A stretch of DNA of 64,000 nt from Apostichopus japonicus (Eukaryota > Echinodermata > Holothuroidea > Aspidochirotida > Stichopodidae): positions 15,997,111 to 16,061,110 of the forward strand of contig NC_092576.1 in NCBI RefSeq assembly GCF_037975245.1, read 5' to 3'. The translations under genes were made by a program, and so were the position numbers. The stretch's first letter is position 1, and the number at the start of each line of letters is the position of its first letter. The notes beneath the pieces were generated by a model. The model made no database searches, was not told the DNA's origin, and saw nothing but the letters and a program-made list of their open reading frames with translations. This document shows, piece by piece, positions 33,736 to 45,475 of this stretch.

Positions 33736-33836
33736 GTATAAATATAAACTGAACCCTCGTCCAATTCAACAGTGTCAACAAGGGTAGTGTAATTTTGTTT
33801 AAAGCTTGATCAAGGATAACTCAATTACAATCTAAA
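33736..33836 (+). promoter_or_regulatory. Candidate TATA promoter and non-coding first exon
   Basis: GAGTATAAATATAAAC near 33736 is followed about 30 bp later by a plausible start region, and at 33837 by a near-consensus donor (gtaagtaa). There is no ATG-led coding stretch in between, so this would be a 5' UTR exon. No partner exons were identified. Confidence 0.25.
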
Positions 33837-35927
33837 GTAAGTAAATAACTTGGAAAAAGACATCACAAGTATTGACGTCACTGAACTATACAGTACAAAT
33901 TAGTGACAAATATCACGTTTTATCAAAATATCACTAGCTAACACTGAATATATCAAGGAAATGGAATGCAGAATAACAAAATAAATCCTAAAATCAGAAA
34001 TCATCAAGAAAATCACAGGAGACAATCATTATCAACGGGTATAGATGGCACATGCGATATTTCTTCGGAAATGAATGCCATGTTCTGAATTAATTACCGT
34101 ATTTGTTGTTATTTGTGTTGTCTATGGCATTTTTTATCTTCCGCTTCGACGGTTGGGTGTAGGACTCCCTGATTAAAGGTTATAGTCAATTTTGATATGC
34201 CGAAAAACGTTAAACATGTCTCTGCTTCCATTGTGCGTATGAGTGAGAGGATATAATTATGTCTACAAGATCGATGAGTGGCTGTATGCGAAATATTGTA
34301 AAGTCAAGTCAATTTTTTTTCATGTTATTTAGCATTGATTCAAATTTACTTTCTGTTATGTTTGTTCCAATTTATTTATGTTTTGTTATATTCTCTTGTA
34401 ATGGAATGTAGCAAATCAGTAGCCTGTCAGCGGACACAGCTGAATTAAATAATGAGAACTGTAAGATATATGCTATAAGTATAGTGCCCATATTGAGGGG
34501 AAAAAACAAAGGTGTTGTGTCATTGAAGTAGCGTGACATGACAGAAATCAGGTATAAGCATGAAAGTTATCGATCTAAAGTCGTTGGTTTTAAATCCATA
34601 GAAAGGACCAAGCAGCATATTACTCTGTTATGATTGTAAAAAGTGTAGTTTCTGAAGGAATTTCTTATAAGACTGCTTTCCCTTTTAGCGTTCCTTCCAC
34701 TTCATGGCGGTTAGTTCTTGGCATCAACGTAATCTCTAATCCTCCATGACTTGAACGGAATACAAAGAATGTTTCTATAGTTTACTTGTTCTCATTGGTT
34801 TTCATTCCTTTTGACACTTCCAACACTTCCAATAATTTGTAAAATGATGTCCTTTTTTATCAAGATTAAATTTGTTGCATGAATGAATTTGGGTCAGGTG
34901 ATAAAGTTAAAGTTAGCCGGGGGGGGGGGGGGGTCTATGTTGGCCCTTAGTCTAATTACATGTACAACATTTTTGTTAAATATAGTAAAACAGAGTTCTG
35001 GATGAAAGACAAATGATAAAAAAAAGCAGACTTCAGGATGAATTATGTCAATTATTTCGAACCCACACTCTATGAGAAGTGACGCAAATACCTCTTTTCA
35101 AATCAATAGGAGGAGGAAACTTAATTTGAATAACTTATACTTTATAGAGATTTTAGCTGCTGATAGAGTCGACCATGTCACTGCTGTATGTGTGTAGAAC
35201 ACAGTCATTGAAGGGGGCATATACACGCAAATGCCGCAGTCTCAGAGGACCAATAAACACATCAAGTCACTGGAGACTAAAGAAAGTCTTGTAGTTGACG
35301 AATTCCCCATCCCCGTGTTTCCCAAATCTACTTGCATAAACTCAAAGGCCTATGAATCCTGTTTCGGGTTTCGAATTACTGTGTTATTTCCAGCCCATCA
35401 TATCCTTAAATAAGATTACTCACATGAAGTTAACGTGTTTGACTTAATAAGTATTGTCCCTTCCTCATTCAAAAAGGTCCAGTGAAATGTGAATAGGTAT
35501 TGTTTGTTGAAATTTTAGACTAAATCCCAGTTCATGATCGTCTGCATCGAATATAGTTGTAAAGGGGAAACAACTTACAGCAAGAAATCTCTTGTGAGCA
35601 CAATCTTAAGCAACCTTTTGTGAATAAGGAGATTTCACGAAATCCGTTTTTCTTTTCTTTACTGCCTGCTTCGAAGTCATCGATAGTATCGGGCATAAGC
35701 CTATTGTATATTTACGTCTTGAGAAGAAACGACATTCTTACTACTTGCTGCAATGTAAACAAAGACATTGAAGCGTGAGCTTCTTGTTAATAAAGATATT
35801 CAGATCCGTTGTTCTAATGAGAGTAAAACGGGATGAATAGAGATTTCGTTGAAGCCAGTGTCATTCTCTGCTTCCAATATATTGTAGCCAACCAACAATA
35901 CCAAATTAAGCTCGTAGAAAGTTAACT
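33837..35927. other. Intergenic, no gene supported
   Basis: It holds a G-run at about 34919-34934 and several short ORFs without motifs. Confidence 0.5.
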
Positions 35928-36003
35928 CGTCTAATGGCTCAGTTGGTAGAGCAGTGGACTGGTAACCCTGATGAACCGAGTTCGACTCCATCAATGGTTG
36001 GTT
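35928..36003 (+). pseudogene. tRNA-like sequence (pseudogene or SINE head)
   Basis: The A box TGGCTCAGTTGGTAGAGC and B box GAGTTCGACTCC are well formed and correctly spaced. The acceptor and T stems do not pair, so this is not a functional tRNA. Confidence 0.5.
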
Positions 36004-36092
36004 AAACACATTTAAATTTTCTTTTACTATTTCAGTAGTCGACGCTGAAGTCTTGATATATTAATTCAACCATTTAAATTACTAGCTGATGT

Positions 36093-36480
36093 GGTGGCCG
36101 ATGTGGTTAAGAGGGTGACGAAAGACTCATTCCTCGTCGGTCGTGTAAATCGTGGCTAGGGTTCAAGACAGGCCTCTGGCGATAATACCATTGGCTGTAG
36201 GTATGGTGCTTTTTGTGGCCTAGGATCCCGTGCCATGTCTCCCTTGTTGTCGCAAAAGAACCCGGGGGGATGCGCAGAGGGTCGGTCAAATCGACCAGAA
36301 GCGTACTAGGTGGCGTGCGTGAATCCTTGCCTTTGGCCAGAGGTGGTGACATCTCTGCGACCGGCATGCTTGCAGCCACCGTCCACTGAATACGTGGCCT
36401 GATGAGGCGCTGTTCTCCTAAAAGTAAATCTACGAATGCCTTTAAGTGCCATATAGTTATTTTATAATACAAAACACCCT
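36093..36480 (+). mobile_element. tRNA-headed SINE
   Basis: The head has A box GTGGCCGATGTGGTTAAG and B box GGTTCAAGAC (36160-36169). The 67-nt spacing fits a class II (Leu/Ser-like) tRNA ancestor. The GC-richer body contains GCAAAAGAACCC and differs in composition from the flanks. The 3' end is uncertain. The minus-strand ORF over it is a shadow. Confidence 0.6.
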
Positions 36481-37052
36481 GTTTCAAACTAGCGCCATCG
36501 AATTCATTAAAAGACTTTTTTTGTCACTCTGAAAGGGGATATGGATTTCATTGTAATGGGTTATTTGTGGTAAGCCAAGCAACACATTCAAACAGTGATG
36601 TGGTTCACAAGGGTTGCAGGAACTTAATTAAACTCATTGTTTGATATAAATGTGTTGGTAAAGATTTACACAACCTACACCAAAACAAGCATTATATTCG
36701 TTGCAATACTAGAGACATAAAAGCCGGCAAGACCATGAGATAAAATTTTAATATATATAGAATTCAATCTATGTCACTTTTGCAAGAAAACCAAAGTATA
36801 CCAGTGTCAATATGGTCCCACTATAAGCAACAGTGTTGTAGCAAATTCTCATACCGGATAGTAGGTAGTTCCGGAAACTGAGTGATTCTTCAGAACTTTG
36901 TTTGAGATTCACAACAAAAATATACCCCGTATTGTGTTTTGATAACTTTAGCAACAAAATTAACTTTGATATGCCGTGGACCGATAAAAACCTCTACTTT
37001 CTGTCTTGCTAGGTTGCATCACATTTACTTAATTTTTGTTTGTTTTTTGGAA

Positions 37053-37480
37053 TAACCCTTGAAACAGTTGAGATTCACTACTTAAAGTGACTGGACCTTT
37101 TAGTTTATTACACAGTCCATCAGACTAGTCCCTCGGTTGCAGCACAAAACTCAATGGGAGGTATTTAGATTATATGGTCTCAAATGAAATGTTTATAATT
37201 TATTACAAATGTGTTAAGGACTAATGATGTCGAATGCCATCCAATGGTGCTCTGTTGCTTATATGAAGATTATCGAACATATTCTGGTTGACCTAAAAAA
37301 CAACGGATTAACATAAACACGGATTAACAACGGATTAACTATAAAAACTGCAGTGAGGAGACGACGTCAACACCACCAAGGTAGCCTAAACGAATTTTCC
37401 AGAAATTCAGTATATTTAACGATAATATCTTGAAAAAATGAAATAGCTACAGAAACATTATTGGATTCAAAGTTGTATGC
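37053..37480 (+). repeat. Dispersed repeat, copy 1 of a direct pair
   Basis: It aligns with 39221-39620 over about 400 bp with many substitutions. Shared landmarks are AACCCTT..ACAGTTGA, AAACTCAA.GGGA, ACAAATGTGT.AAG, ATGGTGCTC, GATTAAC and GACGTCA. Family unknown. Confidence 0.65.
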
Positions 37481-39220
37481 TTTCTTTGTATTATAACATA
37501 TCAAGACTAAAATTCTGTCTTATTCATATTTTATTATTTATGTGAGTACCTGTCGATTATTCTCCCATGATTGATTCCCAGGAATACTTCCAAAGAAAAG
37601 TCACCTAGGAAAGAACCTGGGCACGAAAACCAAACTACCGCACGACTGATCCGCTCTCAACCCTTGCATCGAGACTTTGTGATCATCGGCAGGTGTGTAT
37701 AACCATTCCCCTCGAAAGGGAACATATACTACACATGATCTTCGAGGGTGTCTTCAACTCTTCGGTCTATCTGTTCGTTGTACACGTCTCCATGTGAGGC
37801 TCATTTGCATCCATTATTATCATTTGCTGTAAAATAAACCTTTGCAAGCAGTTTTTTCCCGCAATTTGGGAAATCAAACTCGACCGCTTCGAGGAAATTT
37901 AAGGTCCATGAAAAGCACCGTGTAATGGTATCCCATCGGTAGGACCAGGGATGATAATATAAGAAAATCCCTTTAATGGGTTCCAAATGAGAAAAATAGA
38001 AGACTATAAATTAAATTCGTTGACAATTTGTTACTTGTTGGTGAATAGATCCAGTTATGTTTTTGTATGACGTTTGTTTGGTAAAGTAACGCAAACCCGG
38101 TCGAGATGTGGTACCAAGCGGTACCATTATATTGCAACAGCACTAAAAGCCAATGGCGTGCGCAAGGAGAGGGGCGGGAATGCCCCCTTCTTCAAGATCC
38201 TTCATTCTCATCTGGCTTCTGTAATAAAATTTCAGCCTCGTAAACCTAATTCGCCACTGCAACAGGCATCTGTCAATACTTGTATACAATATAATTATAT
38301 AATATTATCTGTACATACCCTTCTTAGAAGAGTCTTAGTAAGGTAGTAAAAGCACACCCAGCCATTTTCAGGTGTCTATGTGATAGAGATGAACGACATA
38401 CCCCGAAAAGATAAAAACATGTTACTCCACCCTGCAGGGAAATAGCAACTTAAAAGTTCTTTGACAGACAAAGGTGATAGCTTGAACAAATCAAAATATT
38501 ACACACCGATTCTCATTTGCATTGATTTTTATAGACTTATTACTTATTACAGTACCTATTTTCCGTTATAAAGTTGGGCTTCCCAAAATAATGGTGGAAC
38601 AAACATGTTGAATTTCTGAGCATGTATCTAATAAGTTATGCTTTCTTTCTTCAGTGTCAAGTGTTTAAATTCAGCTTGAAAATGGGAAAAAATAAGAAAA
38701 AAGGAAAATTAAAAAGAAGAAGAAGAATAGGTAAGGGAATAGCCCTGTTTGTACCTTCTGGCATTCAATGCAGCTGATAATCCGAATGTTTGCATGATGA
38801 TAACTGCAAATGCATCTATATCTTATCTTTAAAAGTACTCGTGGTAGTCAAGATTCAATTTCATAAAACAGTGGGGTAAAATGATCTGAAAGTCACTGGT
38901 GTTATATTTAGTGATAGTCTTGAAAACAAGAAGAAATAAACAACATTGAGACAGTAAAACTCCCACTGAAAACGCCCATTTTAATAATCCACTGCACATG
39001 TATTTATGTGTTAAACGGATTTTTGTCTTTAACATTTGATATGAACTGGAATCATAATGAACAGATTAGTATTTTTTTTTTTTTAATTTAGTCAGGCAGG
39101 AATGAAGAACTCTTCTTTTTTATTGCATTTCACCTTTTTTTTTTGTCTTATCATTGTTATTAGACCATCTTCCTTATCAAATTAAATTTTTGTTTCCTTT
39201 TCTATTTCTTCTTTTCAACT
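37481..39220. other. Intergenic, no gene supported
   Basis: It includes a short A/G-rich stretch (about 38680-38735) that could be read as a small basic exon, but support is too thin. Confidence 0.5.
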
Positions 39221-39620
39221 TCAACCCTTAAGCAGTTGAAGTTCATCAGTTAAAGTGAATGGAGTATGTAGTCTAACACACCTTCTATTAGATCAGTTCC
39301 ATCAGGTGTAACACTAAACTCAACGGGAAAAATAAGACATTTTATGGCCCTCACATGACATGTTAACAATGCATATACAAATGTGTCAAGCACAGATGGT
39401 GCTCAATGTCATCCTAATATACTTTCTGTTGTTTATATGATATTAATAAGAACATTATGTTTTTCGCTGAATGATTAAAATTGATGGAAGGGTTGATTAA
39501 CCTTAGCCTTTAGATATGCAATGAGGAAGTGACGTCATCATTAATGTTAACCTTAAAATACCTTTCAAGAGATTTAACATATTTTAATGCTTAGGATTTT
39601 GAAAACCGGAGCAGCTATAT
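39221..39620 (+). repeat. Dispersed repeat, copy 2 of a direct pair
   Basis: Diverged partner of the sequence at 37053-37480, same orientation. No coding content. Confidence 0.65.
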
Positions 39621-41989
39621 ATTGAAACACTATGAGCACCCTCTTTTACTTTTATTATCAAGACAGACATATTCTCCCTAAAGTTATTTTTCAAGGTCTT
39701 AAAGACGATCCCTTTATATCATCTTACAGTATCCTGAACCTTCCCAACTGACAGTCAAGATGAATATACCCAGTGGCGTCAGGGAACAGAATTGTCCGTT
39801 GCTTAAGATATCGACCCGGTTCAAGCTGTCCGTAGTTAAAGCAGTCCGTTGAGTAAATGTTGATAGTTATTGCCCATGTTGCTTCTCCCTCGTAACCTTC
39901 AAACCAACCCCCATGCCCCACTCACTCCACCCCATCCCCTAAAAAATAACTTTTGCTCTGAGACTACTCATAACGATTGCATATTTAGGAAAGAAATTGA
40001 TGGTTGATGAATATTGCATCAACCTCCCAACACACATTGTAATGTCCGGCCTCTTTGTGTAACCCATGCTGAACTTTACTCCGCAATTCCATAGTATATT
40101 ACTATCGTATGGAAAAATGATGCGCGAGAGTTATCAACTATATGTAAAATACCAAACGCCCACACCATTTGCTTTTACTGCCTACGCTTTTGTCAGTTGT
40201 GTATTCACACGATGTTCTGATACGTCCTATATAAAAACATGTTTACATAAGTACGTAAGGACTAAATATATCAGCTGCCGATATACCATTTGCTGGTTTC
40301 TTATCAACTCGGGGAAGGTATTGGAATCATGACCAGTTCCCTAGGTTGGATAAGTACTTGTATCCATGTCGGATTTCGGAAACGAGCAATTTTCTGAGCA
40401 GAAGAAGGGACCAGAATGATACAAGCTGCCATTATATCTCAGAGGAAACAACCAACCAACAACAACCATATATCCGTTAGTTCACGTTTAAGACATTATT
40501 TTGCCTAATGACACAAACAGTTGTACAGAGAGAGGAGACGGGGAGGGGGAGTGAGTGTATGAGGGGGGTACTAAAGAACGTATGTCAACCTCATCTCTCC
40601 CAACTGTTATTAAAAAACGTTTAGTATGTTATTGAGATGCCTTTTAGCAAAAACATTGAAGATGACTCGACCTCGTTTATAGTTGATCTATGTATAACCG
40701 CTTCGGAATGTACAGCATGGTTAGTTAAGCAACGAAAATATGTCATTTATAAACCAAGTTATTAAACTGATTTTCTGATTATAAAAGTCTGTTTATTTAC
40801 AATTATATCGCCTTTGACAGAAAGTGAAATAATCTGGACACAAATTATATCAGATTGTTCGATCACACGGGGTAATGTGAAACGGGGGACAGTTAAACGT
40901 TAATCAGATTGAAACGAGACGGTGATATTAACAAAGCTGTACCCTTTCAAACAGTACAAAAAAAAACATGAAATCCGTTATACACAAATGATTTGTGTGC
41001 ATGTGCTTGAACCGACACATCAATAAGGGGCCTGTGTTTGAACACACCATCTAGAAGGGGGGGGGGGAATATTTAATTTGGGGACATCTAGGTGTCCTGT
41101 ACTTGAGGTGTGTATTCAAACAGTGTGTTTGTGATATCTGAAACACAAAACACACTTATATTGGTGTATAACATGATAGAATAGGGCCCTCTTAAAAGGT
41201 TGGAGTTGATTCAGATTACTGTGTATTCAGATTACTGGTAATTTGTAGGCTACAGTTTTGGGAGTTGACGAAGGATGTGGTTACCTGAGGCGTGCCTACG
41301 CCGTGGCCGCCAAACTACAAACATGGTGAGGTGAAGGTTAAGTTTTATTTGATCATCATTTTAGTATCTTTTACATCGCATGAAACTTTGGTCATTGTGT
41401 ATCCCGACTGCACTGCAATCACTGCACTGTCCAATACAGGCTATGCTAGATATTTGGGATTGACGCTTAGATTAAGTTTACAAGACTCTACCGATACCCA
41501 CCAGTCTAGTTATACGTATTTTAGTGTAATATTCTGCACTGGATTAAGCCATCAAAAGCAACATTTCATCCCACCATGACGCCAATTGTGCTCCCACCAT
41601 TCTTGGTGATGACTTTTCCCCTGATACAAAGAAGGAGCTCGTCAAAGCCACTACAGACGTCAGTGCCATGTCATATCCAGCATTAACTATATTGCACTTT
41701 CCTCATCCCACATGATCCATGGGGTGATTTAAGCACTTCTGTATCCTTCAAATATATCCTTAGACCAAGGTATATGGGGATTGAATTTTACATAACTACA
41801 TGAGCACAATAAGATGTCAACCTTCAACATGATCAAGGATTAAAACATTGTTACATATCAATTATAAATGGTGCAGTTGAGAAATAAAGACAGCTGGGGT
41901 GAGAAAGTACATTTATGAATGGAATTATATGGAATGCACCATAATATCTCGCTCATTTAACTTTTCATATTATATAGTAACAAATGTTA
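39621..41989. other. Intergenic, no gene supported
   Basis: Short ORFs only. A G-run lies near 41058. Confidence 0.5.
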
Positions 41990-42066
41990 TATCCATAATA
42001 TCACAATTTGTCGATATATTCATAATATCACAATGTGGCGATATATTAATAATATCAAAATTTGAA
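41990..42066. repeat. Short tandem repeat, 30-bp unit
   Basis: About 2.5 copies of a unit containing ATAATATCACAAT and CGATATATT. Confidence 0.75.
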
Positions 42067-44559
42067 ATACAACATATAAATTCAAGAAAGAATGAAGGAT
42101 ATTTATAACGTAGACATTTTGGAAGTAAAAAAAGAATTTTAGTTTTAAAATATCAAAGTCTTAATTGGAAAGGCATAACTTGTGTACTAGTTTGTCAATA
42201 TTGTTTTCAAATACTCAGCTTTAAAATACAAATTTCCAAAATGCTCCATTCATGCTAATTATTTACAAGTAGTTTAGGATGTGACCGTTGTTGTGCCCCA
42301 CAAAAGTATCAGACTATTCTTGTACTTCATAAGATTGACTTTCAATGTTGTTTACGTATGAAGTTTAATATTGTATTTCTAGGTTACACCTGCCCTCACC
42401 CAGCCACCTGCCCTCCCCTAACCTGAATCCCATGTACTCAGACATACATAGCCTGAAAAGCACCATCCATGCATGCACATATACATACACGGGTCAACAT
42501 TATTGCCTTAGTATTGGTTGTGTCATTACCAAGCAATCTACTACAAATATTGGAGGAACCATGAAACGATTCAAGTGATGACGAGTTAACAGGAACTTGC
42601 GCAATTATAACAACAAACTGTATATGTTTTTATTGTTCACTCTTTGTTTTATTTTGTTTTTGAGTAACACCAGGCGTATTCTACGAGTTGGAAGTTCCTT
42701 GTTTATTACTTTAGCTATTCTAAATGATATTGGGGTTATTATATTTACTTAAGACGACAAACAACTCTTCATTCAGTGTTTAAAATGTATTTTTTAGTGT
42801 AAAGTTGCCCCTTGCGTCTGTAGTTGCGAGGCAGTGTGTTTTTTATTCTGCTCATGTCTCTGAATGTGGACATCTTACCTACGTTGCTGGTGATAACTCA
42901 CCTCAGCGAAGTGGTATATGGTAATGAAGTATCGTAGAATAAGGTGTATCAGCCATGTGATGCGCAGATATCGGGTAATACACAACAAACCGTTCCTTGA
43001 AAAGAACTGCAAATGATAAATGCAAATATCGTTATGAGCTAAGGCCTACGTAAGAACATAGCTATATTTGTACTGTTGTTGACTGATATCCTGTAGAATA
43101 ACAAGATGGGTGGATATAAATAAATGTACTAAGCTAAAACATAATCGATAATACGTTCTCCAAATTCTTCAACATATAGATTTCCCTCGGGAAGTTAACA
43201 AAAATGACTTTGGACGTGTCCACATATGAGAACGGGTGTTGTCGACATTGCACGAACAATTATTACGCATAAAAACGATACCAATTTGCAACTCAAGTAG
43301 CTATTTATTTTATTTACATGTACCCGCCTTCAATCACCGCTCTGTTTATATGCAGCGGAGACTAGGGCAAGCAGAAAGAAATCTCGAGTCACGTGATCCC
43401 CAGAGCGTTTACACTACAAACTTGATTCACTAGTTGGGATACTCCCCAAGCGTGGAGAGCACTATTATGAGACTTGCTACAGTGTACGCGAGGGTATCCC
43501 TTGTATTATCAAATATGAAGAACGTTTCAGAAAGCCTCGTTTATGGATGTAACCAGATATTATTTTGGGGTGTGGGTTGCTCAGTTTCAATCAAATATTT
43601 ACAGATAAAAATATGTAAGGTAATCCCTTCTCAATGCTTTTTTTCTATACCTGTTACTTGAGCTTTGAGACATATGCTTGTGCTGATGAGCACCTTACAC
43701 TGTATATACTGTACTATTATAATGTATAAGTGTTATTATTGTAAAATAATTCAAAACAATACCGTTGTAAATCAGTAAAATACAATGGTACGTTCTATGT
43801 TGAATTTGTTAACGACTATACCATATACCCGATCGTTATGATGAATCACTTAAACGTTATTATATAACTATATAATCGCCCCATCCCTCTACCCTCCCCA
43901 CCTACCACCTCTCCTACCCCACTTCACTCCAACTCGTGTACTATGACCGATTGCATTAAGTATAAACAGTCTGCAATTATATTAAATAAATAACACGTAG
44001 GCAATACATGGAGTTGTAATAGCGCGTCCTAAAATTTTGTCACATGACTGCTATGTTGTCATCACTGTGTCATACACGTATCGAGTGTGAGTAACCGTTT
44101 TAGGTGGATTTGGCGAAATACCATTTTGAAACTTTGAACTTCATCGACCTCATGCATGGTCGTTGATATTTAACCTTTGGCCGATGAAGACATAATTCAA
44201 TGAGGCTCTGCACCCAATTCCTAGACACACACAGCCTAGTCGATATCCAGGTTGGATCCCGGGGACAAATACGTCATCACACCCCCTTTTTTTGCACTCC
44301 TGTTATCCCCCCGACCCCACCTAACTCCCCCTCCCGTCGGGCCTCAAAACACCCACCAAGTTTGAAGCACATTGGGATTACTATTTAATTAAGATAAGCT
44401 ATCGACTATTAGATTTCGTATTATATTTTGCTTTTCATTGGAAATCTTGAAAGGATTTGTCAACTTAATCGTTCCCCGTGATGTTATGGTAAATTGTATA
44501 ATAGAGTATGTTTTAGAGACATTAACTCTCCTATAGGCGGAGTGTATAGCCGGAGTGTT
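42067..44559. other. Intergenic, no gene supported
   Basis: No coding motif, RNA gene or repeat recognised. Confidence 0.5.
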
Positions 44560-44836
44560 AAGGCGGAGTGTATAGCCTAGTGGTTAACGCCGGCGTCTCC
44601 CAGTCATGAGATCCCCGGTTCGATTCCCCGCCGACAGCAATGTGTGTCGTCTTGCAAGGGTGTTGTTCAATAACGACTTCCTGACATGGACGTTAAATGG
44701 ATGTGTGCCGAGAGATTGGCTTCGGTCAGCTTGCGAGTCTACAAGCCTCCATGGCTTCTTTCGCGAGTTCCTGCTTGCGGGAAGATTACATATACATACA
44801 TACACACATACATACACACATACATACACACATATA
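44560..44836 (+). mobile_element. tRNA-headed SINE with CATA-rich tail
   Basis: The head has an A box (TAGCCTAGTGGTTAACG, about 44573-44589) and B box GGTTCGATTCC (44617-44627). A roughly 150-bp body contains GACATGGACGTTAAATGGA, a GACG/ACGTTAAA wording common in tRNA-derived SINEs. The element ends in a CATA/CACA microsatellite at about 44787-44835. The direct repeat GGCGGAGTGTATAGCC at about 44536 and 44562 suggests a partial head duplication. Confidence 0.75.
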
Positions 44837-45390
44837 GAGACCGATTCTGGTATAACACCAGATTTTGACCAATTCAAAACCAGTGGGAGTTTATCCAAAC
44901 AAATTGAAACGTAAACTTGTGAAGACTTATAACTAATTACACAAGTTTACTGTTTTCTTTTTGCTTCAAATTTAACGTCATAATGACCAGTCTAACGTGA
45001 GACCAATTAAAACAAAACGCTTTCTCTGAGAGTCCTAAACTAACTTGCATGTCGTGCACGTCTGACTTGTGCGAATATATCTTGGTCTAAAAATAGGTCA
45101 TAGTGTACAAGAACATTTTCAGTCAAATTAGTTACTTTTGCTAAATTTAGGTTTGAAAACGGAGCAAAGACATTTACGGCTCTGGGGGAAGGGGAGACAC
45201 CTGCCCCCAGTTTTGTAAAAAAAAAACCTAAAACGTGCTCAGTTGCTGTTGCGCTAACCTGACCATTTGCTACTTTGGTTAGACATTAAGCATAATGTAA
45301 TTACAACTGCTCCTTTGCTAGGAATTTGTTTCTGATATGTTATTTAAAATCGCCGTCATCTTTAAACAAATAAATTTAAAAAAATCTAGA

Positions 45391-45475
45391 ACTGTCAATG
45401 AGCGCGTATGGCACACGTTCTACCATTTTAATGAGTGCACCCTGGTTCTGGAATCTGACAGTGTACACAGATTTA
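45391..45475 (+). repeat. Diverged relative of the array-unit start
   Basis: It aligns over about 80 bp with 1585-1670 (ACTGTCA.TGA..GCGTAT, TTTTA..GAG.GCACC, GAATCTGACA, TACACAGA). So the array units begin with a dispersed repeat of unknown type. Confidence 0.5.

Noticed and set aside
35928-36003. Functional tRNA gene
   Set aside because: The internal promoter boxes are good, but the acceptor and T stems do not pair.
38640-38735. Small basic exon (MGKNKKKGKLKRRRRI) with a gtaagg donor
   Set aside because: A/G-rich low-complexity sequence with no partner exon.
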